Under the pieces are notes generated by a model that saw only the letters and a list, made by a program, of their open reading frames with translations, did not search any database and was not told where the DNA came from. From NCBI GenBank assembly GCA_009667805.1, contig CM019063.1:85897877-85961876 (forward strand): a stretch of DNA of 64,000 nucleotides. Reading direction: 5' to 3'. Below, piece after piece: positions 33,230 through 43,935 of the stretch; positions within the stretch are counted from its first letter, which is position 1; the number at the start of each line of letters is the position of its first letter. This DNA comes from Leptobrachium leishanense (taxonomy: Eukaryota > Chordata > Amphibia > Anura > Megophryidae). The position numbers and the translations under genes are program-made.

Positions 33230-34940
33230 ACTCAAGGCAGTGCTAAGTGCTAAGTGCTGCCGTGAGCATCCCCTCCATAGGACTCCATTGAGGCTTTGAC
33301 TGCCGGGTCACCTCTTGCAAAATCCTGCAGGTTGGCAGAGTGATTGCGGAGGGAGACAGGGGACTTTCTTCTCCCAATCTCACTCTGCTCCCGGCGGCCA
33401 TAAACGACAGATTGGGCTGCCGTTCACGCCCCGGGATTAGAGGTGAGTATCTGATTTTTGGGTTTAACCCCTTAAGGACGGGAGTAATTTTACGACTTTG
33501 TCGCTCTTTCGGAAGTGAAGTTTGCTGAAGTTTTTGCTCATCATGTTTAAACGCGTTTTTAAGTAACGTATTATTATACCACCCAGACAAATGATATATC
33601 ATTCTTTCCGGTAGACTCGGCAGATTAATAATATATCATAATTACATATATACGTCATGTCCTGCCAGAATGCTATTACAAAAAATGTAAAAAAATGTGA
33701 ATTTTCAATAAAATTTCAATCATCCACAGTGTGTAAAGTGTTTTTTTTTTCACATTTTATTATCCGATCCTTTGCGGTTATATTCTATGGAGTAGACTTG
33801 GGAACCCATTTTTTTTTTTGGGGGGGGAAGAAATTACGTTATTTTAGCTAAACCCCCCCCCCCAAAAAAAATCACTGGTGAAGCATCATTGTTCACATTA
33901 TAATTGAAATGTGAACAATAATGCTGCATCAAAAAAAAAAAAAAGCACGTTTTTATTTTTTAATTAATTAATTAATTGTTTTTTATTTATTTTTTACACT
34001 TTTATTTACTTTTTTCATTGTCATGTTTGATATCGTTGGAAAGGCCATGCTCAGACCTTTCCATCGATATCAGGCATGACCCCCTAGCTGCCACCGATCA
34101 GGAGATAGGGGGGTTCTTTGAACCCCTTTATCTCCTGCAAGGGATTTCCATAGGAAATCCCTTTGCAGCTAGGGGCTTCCCCAGTTAACTGACATCATCG
34201 CGCATGGCGCGATGAGTCAGTTGACGCGGGGGGGGGACCAGAGGTGGGGCTGCCATCCAAGATGGCGGCCCCCACCGAAATAGGCCGCGATCGGGCACAA
34301 ATTAGTGCCCGGTCGCGACCTGGCAACTCATGGGTTAATCCCCATACATCGCTGGAAAGGTCAGGCTGTGACCGTTCCAGCGATGCTGGCCACAGCCTTG
34401 TAGCACCCGGCGATGGGGAGATAGAGGGATCCGAAGGATCCCTCTCCTCCCCTCCAGGCGCTTCCCCATGCTCCGGCGGGGGGGCACCTGAAACTGACGT
34501 CATCGCGCCAGCGCGATGACGTCAGTGCGCCGGGAGGCTTGAAAATACGCAGATCAGGCTTCATCGAAGCCAGATCTGCGTGGGAGCCGCCGGGGAGTAA
34601 GTATTACCGCGGCTGGGCTCCTAACACCGAGGACGTTCCATGCCGTCCTGCGGCATTAAAGCCCGCCAAATGCAGGACGGCATGGAACGCCGCCCTGCGG
34701 CGTTAAGGGGTTAATTAGCTCTCCGCGCTCCCCATGTTAAACATAGGAAGCGCAAAGTACAGTAAACTCGCACTGAGAAGCACAATCTCTGAATCGCTAA
34801 TGGGTTTTTTAACCCGTTATTGTTTGGAATATAATATGGTCGGCCTGTCCTAGGTCACTTAACCTAACGTTAACGCTCACACATTAGTGTTCACACGGTA
34901 GCGTTAAGTATGTAATATTGTCCGTTGTGTCCACCTCTAC
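33230..34940 (+). mobile_element. Hairpin-chain MITE, second family, split by TTAA MITE copy B
   Basis: Parts 33,230-33,463 and 34,715-34,940 match 55,430-55,985: 'gtcacctcttgcaaaatcctgc..ggcagagtgattgcgga', 'ctcactctgctcccgg' and, after the insertion, 'gcgctccccatgttaa', 'gcaaagtacagtaaactc' and 'aacccgtta'. The interruption is exactly TTAA-bounded. Ends approximate. Confidence 0.6.
33464..34714. mobile_element. TTAA-bounded hairpin-chain MITE, copy B
   Basis: TTAA at 33,464-33,467 and 34,711-34,714; ends CCCCTTAAGG and (minus strand) CCCCTTAACG. The interior matches copies A and C around 'ctttccg.tagactcgg.agatt' and the 'cacattataattgaaatgtgaacaat' region. Hairpins at 34,030-34,072 (GATATCG.TGGAAAGG arms) and 34,101-34,135 (GGAGATAGGGGGGTTC arms) sit at the same positions as in the other copies but with different stem sequence. 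Confidence 0.8.
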
Positions 34941-35376
34941 TGTAAACTTACATTTCTTATAGACACAGATTATTAAAATGATTTGCAGAAACCTTGTTCA
35001 GTTTGTGCAATCTGCATAAATCATTATACATTACAAAATGCTATATTCATATTTATCCAAGAACTTTCCTGTCCACAATCCTTCTCATGATGTCATCCTG
35101 TGCAGATTACCAGTGTATGCTTATATATACCATTCTTAAATGGTTATCCTGTTATAAAAACGTATTTCTGCTGGAGTTGTACTTATTAGTTCCAGACATA
35201 CGTTATTCATTTTCTTGGAAAAAATAACTATACTTGTTGTTTTTTATAATGTTTCCTATAGGAAGTATCCCCTAAGTGATCCCAACAGTAGTTAATAAGT
35301 CACCCCCTTGGCATTTTATAATAATTCTTTAATGCATGCATTTACTTCTAATGTGCCTAAATTATTCAATAATATT
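34941..35376. other. Unassigned AT-rich 0.44 kb
   Basis: No repeat or gene recognised. Confidence 0.5.
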
Positions 35377-35430
35377 ACTTATTATTATTATTATTCTTTA
35401 TTTATAAAGCGCCAGCATATTCCGCAGCGC
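35377..35430 (-). repeat. L2 3' end fragment, antisense
   Basis: TTA repeat followed by 'ctttatttataaagcgcc' and 'agcatattccgcagcgct', the same antisense L2 3' terminus as at 1,901-1,955. Only about 55 bp remain before TIR element copy 3. Confidence 0.8.
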
Positions 35431-35441
35431 TTTATAAATAA

Positions 35442-36326
35442 AGGTTATTCAAAGAGATTCGAAAAGTCACCGCACGTTTGGTGACTTTTAGTTCTCCTCA
35501 ATTCGGTTCCTTTTGCCGATCCCATTTCGGTGACCCTGCGTACACAGCAAACACCACAGGGTCCCCGAATTGCAGGGAAAGGCCACCGCAAACCCGACGA
35601 AAACTAACCGCAAAACCCGGCGAATGCACACCGAAAACCCGCAAAAAACATCTGGATTAACCCGCCGCAAACCACGAAAAAACCCGAGCAGGAGCCGATC
35701 ACATGCAGCGAAGCCGCCGGAAAAACCTGACACCGCAGACGAATGGAGTGAATAAATTAGCAAAACAGTTTGCTTGAATGTTTGAAAAGTGAAACGCAGT
35801 TTGCAAAGAAACTACTGAGCGAAAATGTCTGAAATTTACATATGAGGTCCAAGGAATGATAATAAAGAGGGCTGTTACAGAAAAAATGAGTAAACTTAAA
35901 AAAAAATCTGACTTTTTTGTTAAAAAGAAAAATCCAGAAAAATGCTTAAAAAATCTATAAATAAAGAGATTCTTTACTGCAGAATTTTATAATGAACGGT
36001 TTATTAGATATTGAATTAAAACGGGAATATTTTTAACATTGAAGCCTATGGGATTCTCCTGAATAAACTTGCCGAATTAAACCACCGAATGGCAGGGCAT
36101 TAGGGGAACCTTTCACTGCTGTTTGTGTTCTCTGAATAGCCGAAGCAGTGCTTTTTTATGGTTATTTCACTGCCCTCGAACAGGCACCGTATGTGCAGGC
36201 AATTCGCCAGGATTTGGCGAATTGCCTGCTCTCTGGATAGCCGAATGGCCAAGAAAGGTACCGAACGCTGAAAATCAGCGTTCGGTTACCTTTCTCCAGC
36301 AATTTGGATCTCTTTGAATTACCCTG
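35442..36326 (-). mobile_element. TIR element 'CAGGGTTATTC', copy 3 (complete)
   Basis: Left end AGGTTATTCAAAGAGATTC; right end on the minus strand CAGGGTAATTCAAAGAGATC. TAA on both sides (35,439-35,441 and 36,327-36,329). Collinear with copy 2 along its length. Non-coding. Confidence 0.8.
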
Positions 36327-36657
36327 TAAGCTTTTTCAAAATAGTAAAATAGTTTTATAGTAAATATAGTGGCTCAATATTTTTAAAAAGTCATTATCGT
36401 TAGACATGTGAGCGGGCACTTACCTTTGGTTCATACTTTTCGACTTGCTTTGGTTTGACAAAATTAGTGCAAAATTTTAATTTTCTTCTAAATTGAATTG
36501 AAGCTGGTAGATGATCCTGTGTATGTTGTGCATGTCACCACACAACTAAGGATTTAATTAAACTCACCAGCGGAAAGCGAGGAGTTAATCGAGAACATGA
36601 GTGGGCTGCTGCGTAGCCTTTATCCCCAAAGATAAGGGGACTCCTGCTCCTTATACC
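36327..36657. other. Unassigned 0.3 kb
   Basis: Nothing recognised between the TIR element and the solo LTR. Confidence 0.5.
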
Positions 36658-37238
36658 TGTCATGGCTCACGTTGGCGACGCCACAGAAAGACCCGTGCTA
36701 GTTTTAAATTGTGAAGTCTTGGCAGCCCATTTCATGTTAGTCCATGAAACACTATTCCAGACCAGGTTTTGGAGTTGTCTGGTCCTCCAACCATGGCGTA
36801 GTGGTGCCTGCTCCTGGTATTTGAGCACTTACTAGCTGATTTAACAAGGAGGTTACACCCAGTAATCAATGTCTTAGCTCCACGTCTGCAGTAGTCTGTG
36901 GTCAAGTGTATGGGATCCAAGTCAGTTCTGTCTGCTGTATCCCGTGTCCAAGTCCAGACTCCAGTGCACCTTTACCCACAACTAACAGTACCCTCCTGTG
37001 AGACCCCCGAACTCTGTCTTGTGTTTCTGCCAATCTCTAGCGAACATGTGCTCCATGCCTCCTTGCATGTGCCCTGCCCTGTCCCTTATAACCTTCCTGG
37101 TTTCGCCCCTTACCATTCAGTCACCTTGTATTCCCAATAAACCCACCTAGACTTCACTTACCTGCCACTTCTCTATTTGTCACTGCCTATATGGCTCATA
37201 TGTGTATACCTAGTACACTCCGGTACCAACACACGACA
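36658..37238 (+). repeat. Solo LTR, 581 bp, 5-bp target duplication
   Basis: TGTCATGGCTCACG ... CACACGACA with a perfect duplication ATACC at 36,653-36,657 and 37,239-37,243. AATAAA at 37,136 near the right side supports the plus orientation. Start and 5-bp duplication fit Ty3/gypsy. It differs from the other LTRs here and has no tandem repeat that I can see. Confidence 0.78.
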
Positions 37239-37408
37239 ATACCCTATATACACCTGCCCAAGGCCAAACACTGAGGGGTAAAAATAAGACCAGGTCAAAC
37301 AGCCAACCTGCGATTCATTTTTCAGTTCGTTCATAGACATGCCCTTTAGCTGATTAGTGTTTTTGACTAATCGGCGATTCTCAAAATATTCCAACAAATC
37401 TAAATTTT

Positions 37409-38496
37409 TAGTGGATGGAGTAGAGATAACATCACTGCTCTATAACCGTGGAGACCCAGGTCCCGGCCAGAGCACCTCTCTAGTAAGTGTCCTTGGACAA
37501 GACCCCAAACGGTACATACTTGCCTACCACACAATGGCCCCTATTATATGGTTCGTGCAATTTTTAACGCTTGCGCAAAAGCGCATTAACGCGAGGGGCA
37601 AAACCCTTCACGCCGAACATCGTATTGCAACGTTCGCGCAAACGATGAGCGTTATCGTTTAACGCGGATGGACCTGCGCGAGCGTGATGAACTGTGCGCG
37701 TCCTATACTTAACATTGTGAGCGCAAATTCGCTTGTGCGCTGGTACGTGGATGGTATTACAATCGATGAGCATCTTTTTATGAATGACGTTTGCACGTAT
37801 AAATTTAACGTCTTTGAAAAGCTGGTGGTAAAACTGCAAATCAGAACGTTCTGGCCGAAATGAAAAACACCAGCACGAAAAAAATACAGCACAATATAGT
37901 TACACATTCTACACATACCCAAACAAAAAAAATTGTGAATTCGTGCGTTTTTTTTTTTTATTGCTGCAGCATGTATACTCAGATTTACTTTGACAGGTGC
38001 AAAAACTTAAGTGAGTCAATTAAGGTCAATTGATGTTAATTAAGGTTCTAAATTGCGCGAAGAATGTAATAGGGGCCATTATCGGCTGTTGACTCCAGTG
38101 GTAACGTCTCTACTCTTCGACCACGGAGAGGCAACTCAAATCATGTGCAGCACATCCCTCCAATACAACTGTGGAGAAGCAAGTCTTGACTTTACGAGAA
38201 GCGTGTTCAACCTAACCACCAGGTGGCTGATTTACAACCATGGAAAGACCACTCAATCCCACTCAAAAGACACCACCAGCGAGTGTCCTTGGGCAAGACA
38301 CCTAACAAGGTGGATGTGCCTACCTCACAAAACACTTGTACTTCTCATAGAGTGTAAGTTCCTTTGGGAACAGGGTCCCCCTGAAACATGTCGTCATCCA
38401 GGTGTGGCATTCTAATATACCAACTCATTGTACATTGATATTGTAAAGAGCTGCGGAATTTGTGGCGCTATATAAATAAAGGATAATAATAATAAA
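37409..38496 (+). repeat. Multi-headed tRNA-derived SINE with V domain and L2-type tail, split by a MITE
   Basis: Starts with a tRNA-like head (TGGATGGAGTAGAG, then GGAGACCCAGGTCCCGG) and a V-domain block GTGTCCTTGGACAAGACC at 37,479. A MITE follows (37,533-38,080). Then two more head-like segments (around 38,090-38,140 and 38,160-38,255), a second V block GTGTCCTTGGGCAAGACACC at 38,283 and, at 38,430-38,496, an L2-like tail ending in an ATAATA run. Sharing an L2 tail implies mobilisation by L2 enzymes. Heads are diverged from any tRNA, so counts are approximate. Confidence 0.65.
37533..38080. mobile_element. MITE with TGGCCCCTATTA ends
   Basis: 548 bp bounded by AATGGCCCCTATTATATGG and, on the minus strand, AATGGCCCCTATTACATTC. 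Related to 53,314-54,018, sharing 'cctatacttaacattgtgagcgcaaa'-like and 'gctggta.g.ggatggtattacaa' segments. No coding. Confidence 0.75.
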
Positions 38497-38580
38497 TGAA
38501 CAGACTTTTCTAATGGTTACAATTTTATTTAATGAAAATTCATAGCATTGAGAAATATATACGGACCACACACAACTATA

Positions 38581-40934
38581 GAGGTTATTCAGAGACAGTC
38601 GATCTGGCCCTGAAATAGCACCAAGCTGGGAATTTCCTTGTACGTGTAATTTTGGGGCCATTCGTCTATTCAGAGAGCAGGCAGTTCGCCAAATTTTTGT
38701 GAACTGCCAGCAAGTAAGATGCCTGTTCGAAGGCAGTGAAATCCACAACAGAGAAGCAATGGTTAATCCATTCAGAGAACACCGAACAGCAGAGAAAAGT
38801 TTGCCGAAAGGCCCTGCTGTTCGGTGGTTCCATTCGGCAAGTTTAATCAGGAGAATCCCATAGGCTTCAATGTTAAAAATATTACCGTTTTTTTATTCAA
38901 TATCTAATAAACCGTTTATTATTTTAATCTGCAGCAAAACATCTCTTTATTTATTGCTTTTTTAGGGACTTATAGGCATTTTTTTGGGGGGGTTCAGCAA
39001 TTTTTTTTCCCACTTTTCTTAACCCTTTCGCTGCTGAGGCTTTTCACACCTCTGTGCTGAGGTCATTTTTACCGGTTTTGCTCATCATGTTTAAACGTGT
39101 TTTGAAGGCTTATTTTAGTATATGACCCAGACATATTATATATCGTTCTTTCCGTCAGACTCGGTAGATTCATAATATGTCATTATTATATGTATACGTT
39201 ATGTCATGTCTGTATATTATAACAAAAAATGCAATAAAATATGTATTTTCAATAATTTACAATGTGTAAAGTGTTTTTTTTCACATTTTAACATGCGAGC
39301 AATTGCGGTTATATTTTGTATGGGGTGCGCTTGTTAAAAAAATTAGAGATGGGGTCTCGTTACATTTTTTTTTGGGGAAAATTACACTATTTTTAACAAA
39401 CGCACCGCATACAAAAATCGTTAGTGCAGCATCATTGTTCACATTATAATTGAAATGGGAACAATATTGCTGCATTAACAAACCAAAAAAAATAAAAAAA
39501 AAAAAAACACTTTTTTTTCTAATTTTTTTTTTTTTTTTGACAAACTTTTTCACTTTCATGTTTGGTATCGTTGGAACGGCCATGCTCTGGCCGATCCAAC
39601 CATACCAAACATTAACCCCTAACTGCCACGGATCGGGAGATAGGGAGTTCATTGGAACTCCCTATCTCCACAGTTGGTGGCAGTTAGGGGTTAAGTCCAG
39701 GACTGGCATCATCGTGCTACGCACGATGACGCCAGTCCTCAGGGGGAGTTCCCGGAGGCTTGGCCGACATCCAAGATGTCGGCCAGCTCTGGGAAAGGAT
39801 CGCGAACCGGCGCTTTTCAGCGCTGATTCGCGATCCAGCTCCCCAGGGGTTAATGCCAGGCACCATTTGGAAGGGCAGGCTGTGCCCTTCCAAATGATGC
39901 CTGGGTTAACCCCCGCAGAGCCGCCGATCGGGAGGGAGAGAGGTCCGAAGGACCTCCCCCCCTCCCTTTCAGGCGCCTCCTCCGCACATGGGGGGGGCGC
40001 CTGAATTAGGTGTCATCGCGCTGCCGCGATGACACCTAATTCCGGAGGCTGCGGTCCCAGATGCGCGACTGACATCGAGGATGTCAGCCCGCACCGGGGG
40101 GGCCAGCGATCGGCCGGAACCCGGCCGAACGCTGACCCCAATGGGAGGACGCGCTCAGCGTGTCCTCCGCATACCAGCGGTAATGCTGAGGACGCACTGA
40201 GAGCGTCCTCAGCATTGAAGTGGTTAAATATATTTTTATTTTTAATTTTTATTTTTTTTAAAAAACTTTTTTCACAGTAGTGTTTGGTATCGTTGGAACG
40301 GCCATGCTCTGGCCGATCCAACCATACCAAACTTTAACCCCTAGCTGCCACGGATCGGGAGATAGGGAGTTCATTGGAACTCCCTATCTCCACCGTTGGT
40401 GGCAGTTAGGGGTTAACTCTAGGACTGGCGTCATCGTGCTATGCTGAGCGCGTCCTCCGCATGGAAGCGGTTAAAAGTGTTTTTTCTTTTTTCTGTAACA
40501 TACCTTTTTCTTATCATTCATAGGACCTTATATGTAAATTCCAGACATTTTCGTCTAGTAGCTTTTTTTGCAAACAATGATTAAATTTTGAAACTTTCAA
40601 TCTTATTGTTGTTGTTTTTTTTACCCGTCCGGCAGCTTTTTGGCTTTTTTTTGCTGCCGGTCTGCGCTGTGGTCGGTGGCTCGTCGGCTGCGTTTGGTGG
40701 CTGTCCAGTGTATTTGTGAGGATGTCTGGCGGGTTGGTGGCGGTGGACTACGGGTTTGCGGTGGGATTGTGGCGGGTTGGCGGTGGCATTCGGCAGCTGA
40801 TTCCCTGCACTCAGGGGACCCTCCAGGGAATGCTGAGTCCACCGCAGGTTCGGAAAATTTGATTCCCCCGAAGTGTAGGGAACAAAAGAGCACAAAAAAT
40901 GTCACAGACATTTCGGTGCTCTCTGAATAACCCC
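38581..40934 (+). mobile_element. TIR element 'CAGGGTTATTC', copy 4, split by TTAA MITE copy C
   Basis: Left part 38,581-39,018 and right part 40,475-40,934, same orientation as copy 1. Ends GAGGTTATTCAGAGA and (minus) GGGGTTATTCAGAGA, flanked by ATA and TTA. The right part contains the intact site 'cataggaccttatatg' that is occupied by the solo LTR in copy 1. It is more diverged than copies 2 and 3. Confidence 0.75.
39019..40474. mobile_element. TTAA-bounded hairpin-chain MITE, copy C, with internal duplication
   Basis: TTAA at 39,019-39,022 and 40,471-40,474; left end CCCTTTCGCTGCTGAGG as in copy A. A ~190 bp block with hairpin GGTATCGTTGGAACGGCC / GGCCGATCCAACCATACC and the adjacent GGAGATAGGGAGTTC hairpin occurs twice (about 39,556-39,730 and 40,283-40,445). 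An inner TTAA at 40,224 after 'cattgaagtgg' marks the end of the first unit. It looks like a tandem or serial insertion followed by deletion. Confidence 0.75.
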
Positions 40935-40937
40935 TTA

Positions 40938-41398
40938 AGTGTTGGTCGATCAAGTCTCCTCAAAGGGTGTTGGAAAAGCTTTTAAAAATAAAGACGTCAA
41001 CACTTATAATGCCATATCATTCATGCTATTCCATCCTATTCGTTGTTAATCTAAACTCACTTAGGAAGTTAATAGGAAGTTAATATGCCTGTTCTGCTTG
41101 AAAATGTGTGTAATTCTTGCATCTAGTTGTGAATTTGGAAGTAGATAAGTCTCAAGATGCATTGTATTAACATTATACTGAGACAAGGCTGTGACATTAT
41201 TTCATTGGATGTAAATCTATTTAGGATTTTGAAAATATAGACTTGTCAGAAAGCCTTTCGGTCTTGAATGGGAACTTGCCACTTGATTCTCAGACTTACT
41301 GTTTGGAGAAGACATTGGTGGAATTAGATGCAGTGCAGATGCTGCTGACCCCAATGAGCTGCTACACACATTGAAAAAGAAGATTTGATAATGTATAG
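40938..41398. other. Unassigned 0.46 kb
   Basis: No family or gene recognised. It ends at the left edge of the PNMA-like element; ATAG (41,395-41,398) compares with ATAA after its 3' LTR, a possible 4-bp duplication with one change. Confidence 0.5.
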
Positions 41399-41821
41399 TG
41401 TAGCACTGCTTTAAAGACTGTGACTGTGTTCTGCTGCATTTAAATAGGATGGCCACTAGAGGGAGACAGAGACCTATGGATTATGCTGGACAAACAGGGA
41501 AAGAACTGAACTACATTTTCCATGATGCTTTGCGTGAGGACAGGAAGTGGATGTGTAGGAAAGGAAAGGCATCAGCAGCCTCGTGGAACGCATGCTCAGA
41601 GTGAGCTGGGAGCTGAAAGGAGAAGGACGCAGGCAGAGCTGTTAAGGATCGTTACCAGGCCAGAGCGCAGGGGCTACCTCGCTGGTGCTGGGGATCGGGA
41701 CAGTGACTCTGCGGAGATCTGTCTATACCAAGCTGGGAGGTCTGAGGACACGAAGCTGGTTCCGGCTGGACCCCGTGTAAGGAGACTGCTTGATCCATTG
41801 GGAGTGCAGGCGGTGAGCTGG
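41399..41821 (+). repeat. PNMA-like element 5' LTR, left part
   Basis: Begins TGTAGCACTGCTTTAAAGAC. It is cut at 41,821 by Gypsy-2 with duplication GCTGG (41,817-41,821 and 48,341-48,345). The 3' LTR of the same element keeps the uncut site near 52,158 ('gtgagctggacatc'). Confidence 0.92.
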
Positions 41822-42197
41822 TGTCATGCCCCGCTCCGCGGCCTTCCCCCGACCCACACCGCCATGCTGGGAGAGGTTCCCTACTCACCCGAGGTCCCTC
41901 GTGGCGCGTTGCTCCGAGTTCCGGGTCCGCAGGATGGAGAGGAAGAGCCAGGAGACGCCCCACGCCGCCGGCTGGATCCAAGCCCTGTAAAGGAATGCGC
42001 GCACGCGCGCGAGAACAGACCCTCCTATGTAGTTTAAAATCAGGTACTCTGGCGCCCTCGGCTGGCCGATTAAGGGTACTGCGGGACATCTGCTCTGGAG
42101 ATCCTCGAATGCCTCCCATTGACCTATCAAAGATCCAGGTACCTCAACTCCACCTACGAGAACCAGGTGAGAGATATTCTCATGATCCCATGAACCC

Positions 42198-42239
42198 TAT
42201 TTAAATCCGCCTTCCTTCCCAGCACATTATCCAGGTTCT
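42198..42239 (+). promoter_or_regulatory. Gypsy-2 core promoter and predicted self-primer
   Basis: TATTTAAAT (42,198-42,206) lies 31 bp before ATCCAGGTTCT (42,229-42,239), which is the exact reverse complement of the site just after the LTR (42,943-42,953). The geometry is the same as in Gypsy-1, with an unrelated sequence. Confidence 0.72.
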
Positions 42240-42296
42240 ACTGTGCCTTCCGCCTCAGTTTTCCTAGAGTTCCTCGTATTCCTTGATCACGTATCT

Positions 42297-42745
42297 TCTG
42301 ACCCTTCGACCCGGATTGTGCCAACGACTACGCCACCTTCTTCAACCCTTCGACCCGGATTGTGCCAACGACTACGCCATCTTCTTCTGACCCTTTGACC
42401 CGGATTGTGCCAACGACTACGCCATCTTCTTCAACCCTTCGACCCGGATTGTGCCAACGACTACGCCACCTTCTTCAACCCTTCGACCCGGATTGTGCCA
42501 CCGACTACGCTGCCTTCTTTAACCCTTCGACCCGGATTGTACCACCGACTACGCTACCTTCTTCAACCTTCGACCCAGATTGTGCCACCGACTACGCTAC
42601 CTTCTTTAACCCTTCGACCCGGATTGTGCCATCGACTACGCCACCTTCTTCAACCCTTCGACCCGGATTGTGCCACCTACTACGCCGCCTTCTACACTCT
42701 TCGACCCGGATTGTACCATCGACACGCCATCATCCTCGTTATTAT
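42297..42745 (+). repeat. 44-45 bp tandem repeat in Gypsy-2 LTR (about 10 copies)
   Basis: Unit built on ACCCTTCGACCCGGATTGTG plus 'ccaacgactacgccaccttcttca'. Starts at 42,301, 42,345, 42,390 and 42,434 give spacings of 44, 45 and 44. The same array is in the 3' LTR at about 47,695-48,145. It lies downstream of the predicted transcript start. Confidence 0.94.
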
Positions 42746-42942
42746 CCGTTGTTCTTCCTGGGACTTTGTTTTACGAATTCCACTCCAACCTTTTGACTGT
42801 ATTATTTTCTGGACTTCAACTACTATTTATGGTTCACTAAAAGATTACTTTACTCTCCATCGCCTCCTGATTTCCTTATCCATAGCTTGCCATTGGGTTC
42901 CATACACACACTTCACAGGGGATCCAAACCCTGCATTACAGA

Positions 42943-42953
42943 AGAACCTGGAT
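42943..42953 (+). promoter_or_regulatory. Gypsy-2 primer-binding site (self-priming type)
   Basis: AGAACCTGGAT starts 2 nt after the LTR and ends 4 nt before the gag ATG (42,958). 11/11 complementary to 42,229-42,239. Confidence 0.72.
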
Positions 42954-42957
42954 CATC

Positions 42958-43935
42958 ATGGCCGCCTTAGCCAAGATGGTACAGAACCTACAGACCAGCC
43001 AAGAAACCTTACTCCACAGAAGAGGAGTCGCGCCGAGGCCACGGCACTACTCCTTCACCCTCCGGTTCCATTATTCAACAGGCCGAACTCCTCGCTCCAG
43101 AACCCAGAGCCAATGCACCCGAACGGTTTTCCGGTGATCGCAACAAAGTACCGCACCTTTATCACCGCCTGCGAACTTATGTTCTCTCTTTGTCCCCGTA
43201 CGTATGGATCTGACTCCGTAAAAGTGCGCTCAGCCATCTCATTGATGTCCGGGGCTCCACAGGACTGGGCCTTCCAACTTCTGCGTGAAGGGAGTCCTCT
43301 TCTATCCTCCTGGAATTCCTTCATCCAAGCCATGAACCCTATATATGATGACCCTCTGCGTTCATCAACCGCATTATCCACAATTCGGCATCTACGACAA
43401 GGACGACGACCAGTGGAGGACTACATCTCCGAGTTTCGAGCTGTGGCCGCAGATACAGGCTTGAACGACGTGGGTCTTAGAGATCATTTCCGTCATGGTC
43501 TCTCTGATCAACTAAAGGACGAACTGGCCCGAATAGGGGTTCCCACAACACTGGACGCCATGATCCTGCGATCCCTAACCTGGACCAACGTTTCAGAGAG
43601 AGACGTCAAGAGAGAATGGCCACCGCTCCTTCCTTACCTGTCCGGCGGTCTGAAACTCCATCCACGACCTCTGTCAGATTCCCCAACTCCACTCCTTCAC
43701 CTCCCGAACCCATGGAGATTGGCTTAGCACGAGGTCCCTTATCCCCTGCTGAACGAAGCAGACGACGCACGCAAAACCTCTGCCTGTACTGCGGTCAACC
43801 CGGTCACCTCCTGCGTGGCTGCCCTATACGACCACCACTTCCTTCTGACGGAGGTAAGAACCATCCCTCCGTAATATCACTTCAATGTGTATTTGGTTCC
43901 ACCTCCGCTCATATGACCATTCCTGTCATCCTGCA
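42958..43935 (+). pseudogene. Gypsy-2 gag, frameshifted
   Basis: ATG at 42,958 opens MAALAKMVQNLQTSQETLL, consistent with a gag N-terminal coiled coil, but this frame breaks within ~70 nt. The capsid region (YRTFITACELMFSLCP through TALSTIRHLRQGRRPVEDYISEF) runs in another frame to 43,727. The zinc knuckle [14 protein letters not shown] is at 43,781-43,822 in a third frame. At least three frame changes. Confidence 0.85.

Larger units (their letters stand above)
41822..42940 (+). repeat. Gypsy-2 5' LTR
   Basis: TGTCATGCCCC ... CATTACA. Contains TATTTAAAT at 42,198, predicted transcript start near 42,229 and a 44-45 bp tandem repeat at about 42,297-42,740. Compared with the 3' LTR I see an extra CG in the CGCG run near 42,000, C/T near 41,842 and a missing C near 42,723 (gacacg versus gaccacg). 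Confidence 0.93.

Noticed and set aside
41522..42037. 171-codon frame spanning the LTR and Gypsy-2 boundary
   Set aside because: It crosses an insertion junction between two LTRs and has no domain.
42362..43727. Long frame through the Gypsy-2 LTR repeats into gag as a gag N-terminal extension
   Set aside because: The predicted transcript leader contains the tandem array; the likely gag start is ATG 42,958 next to the primer site.
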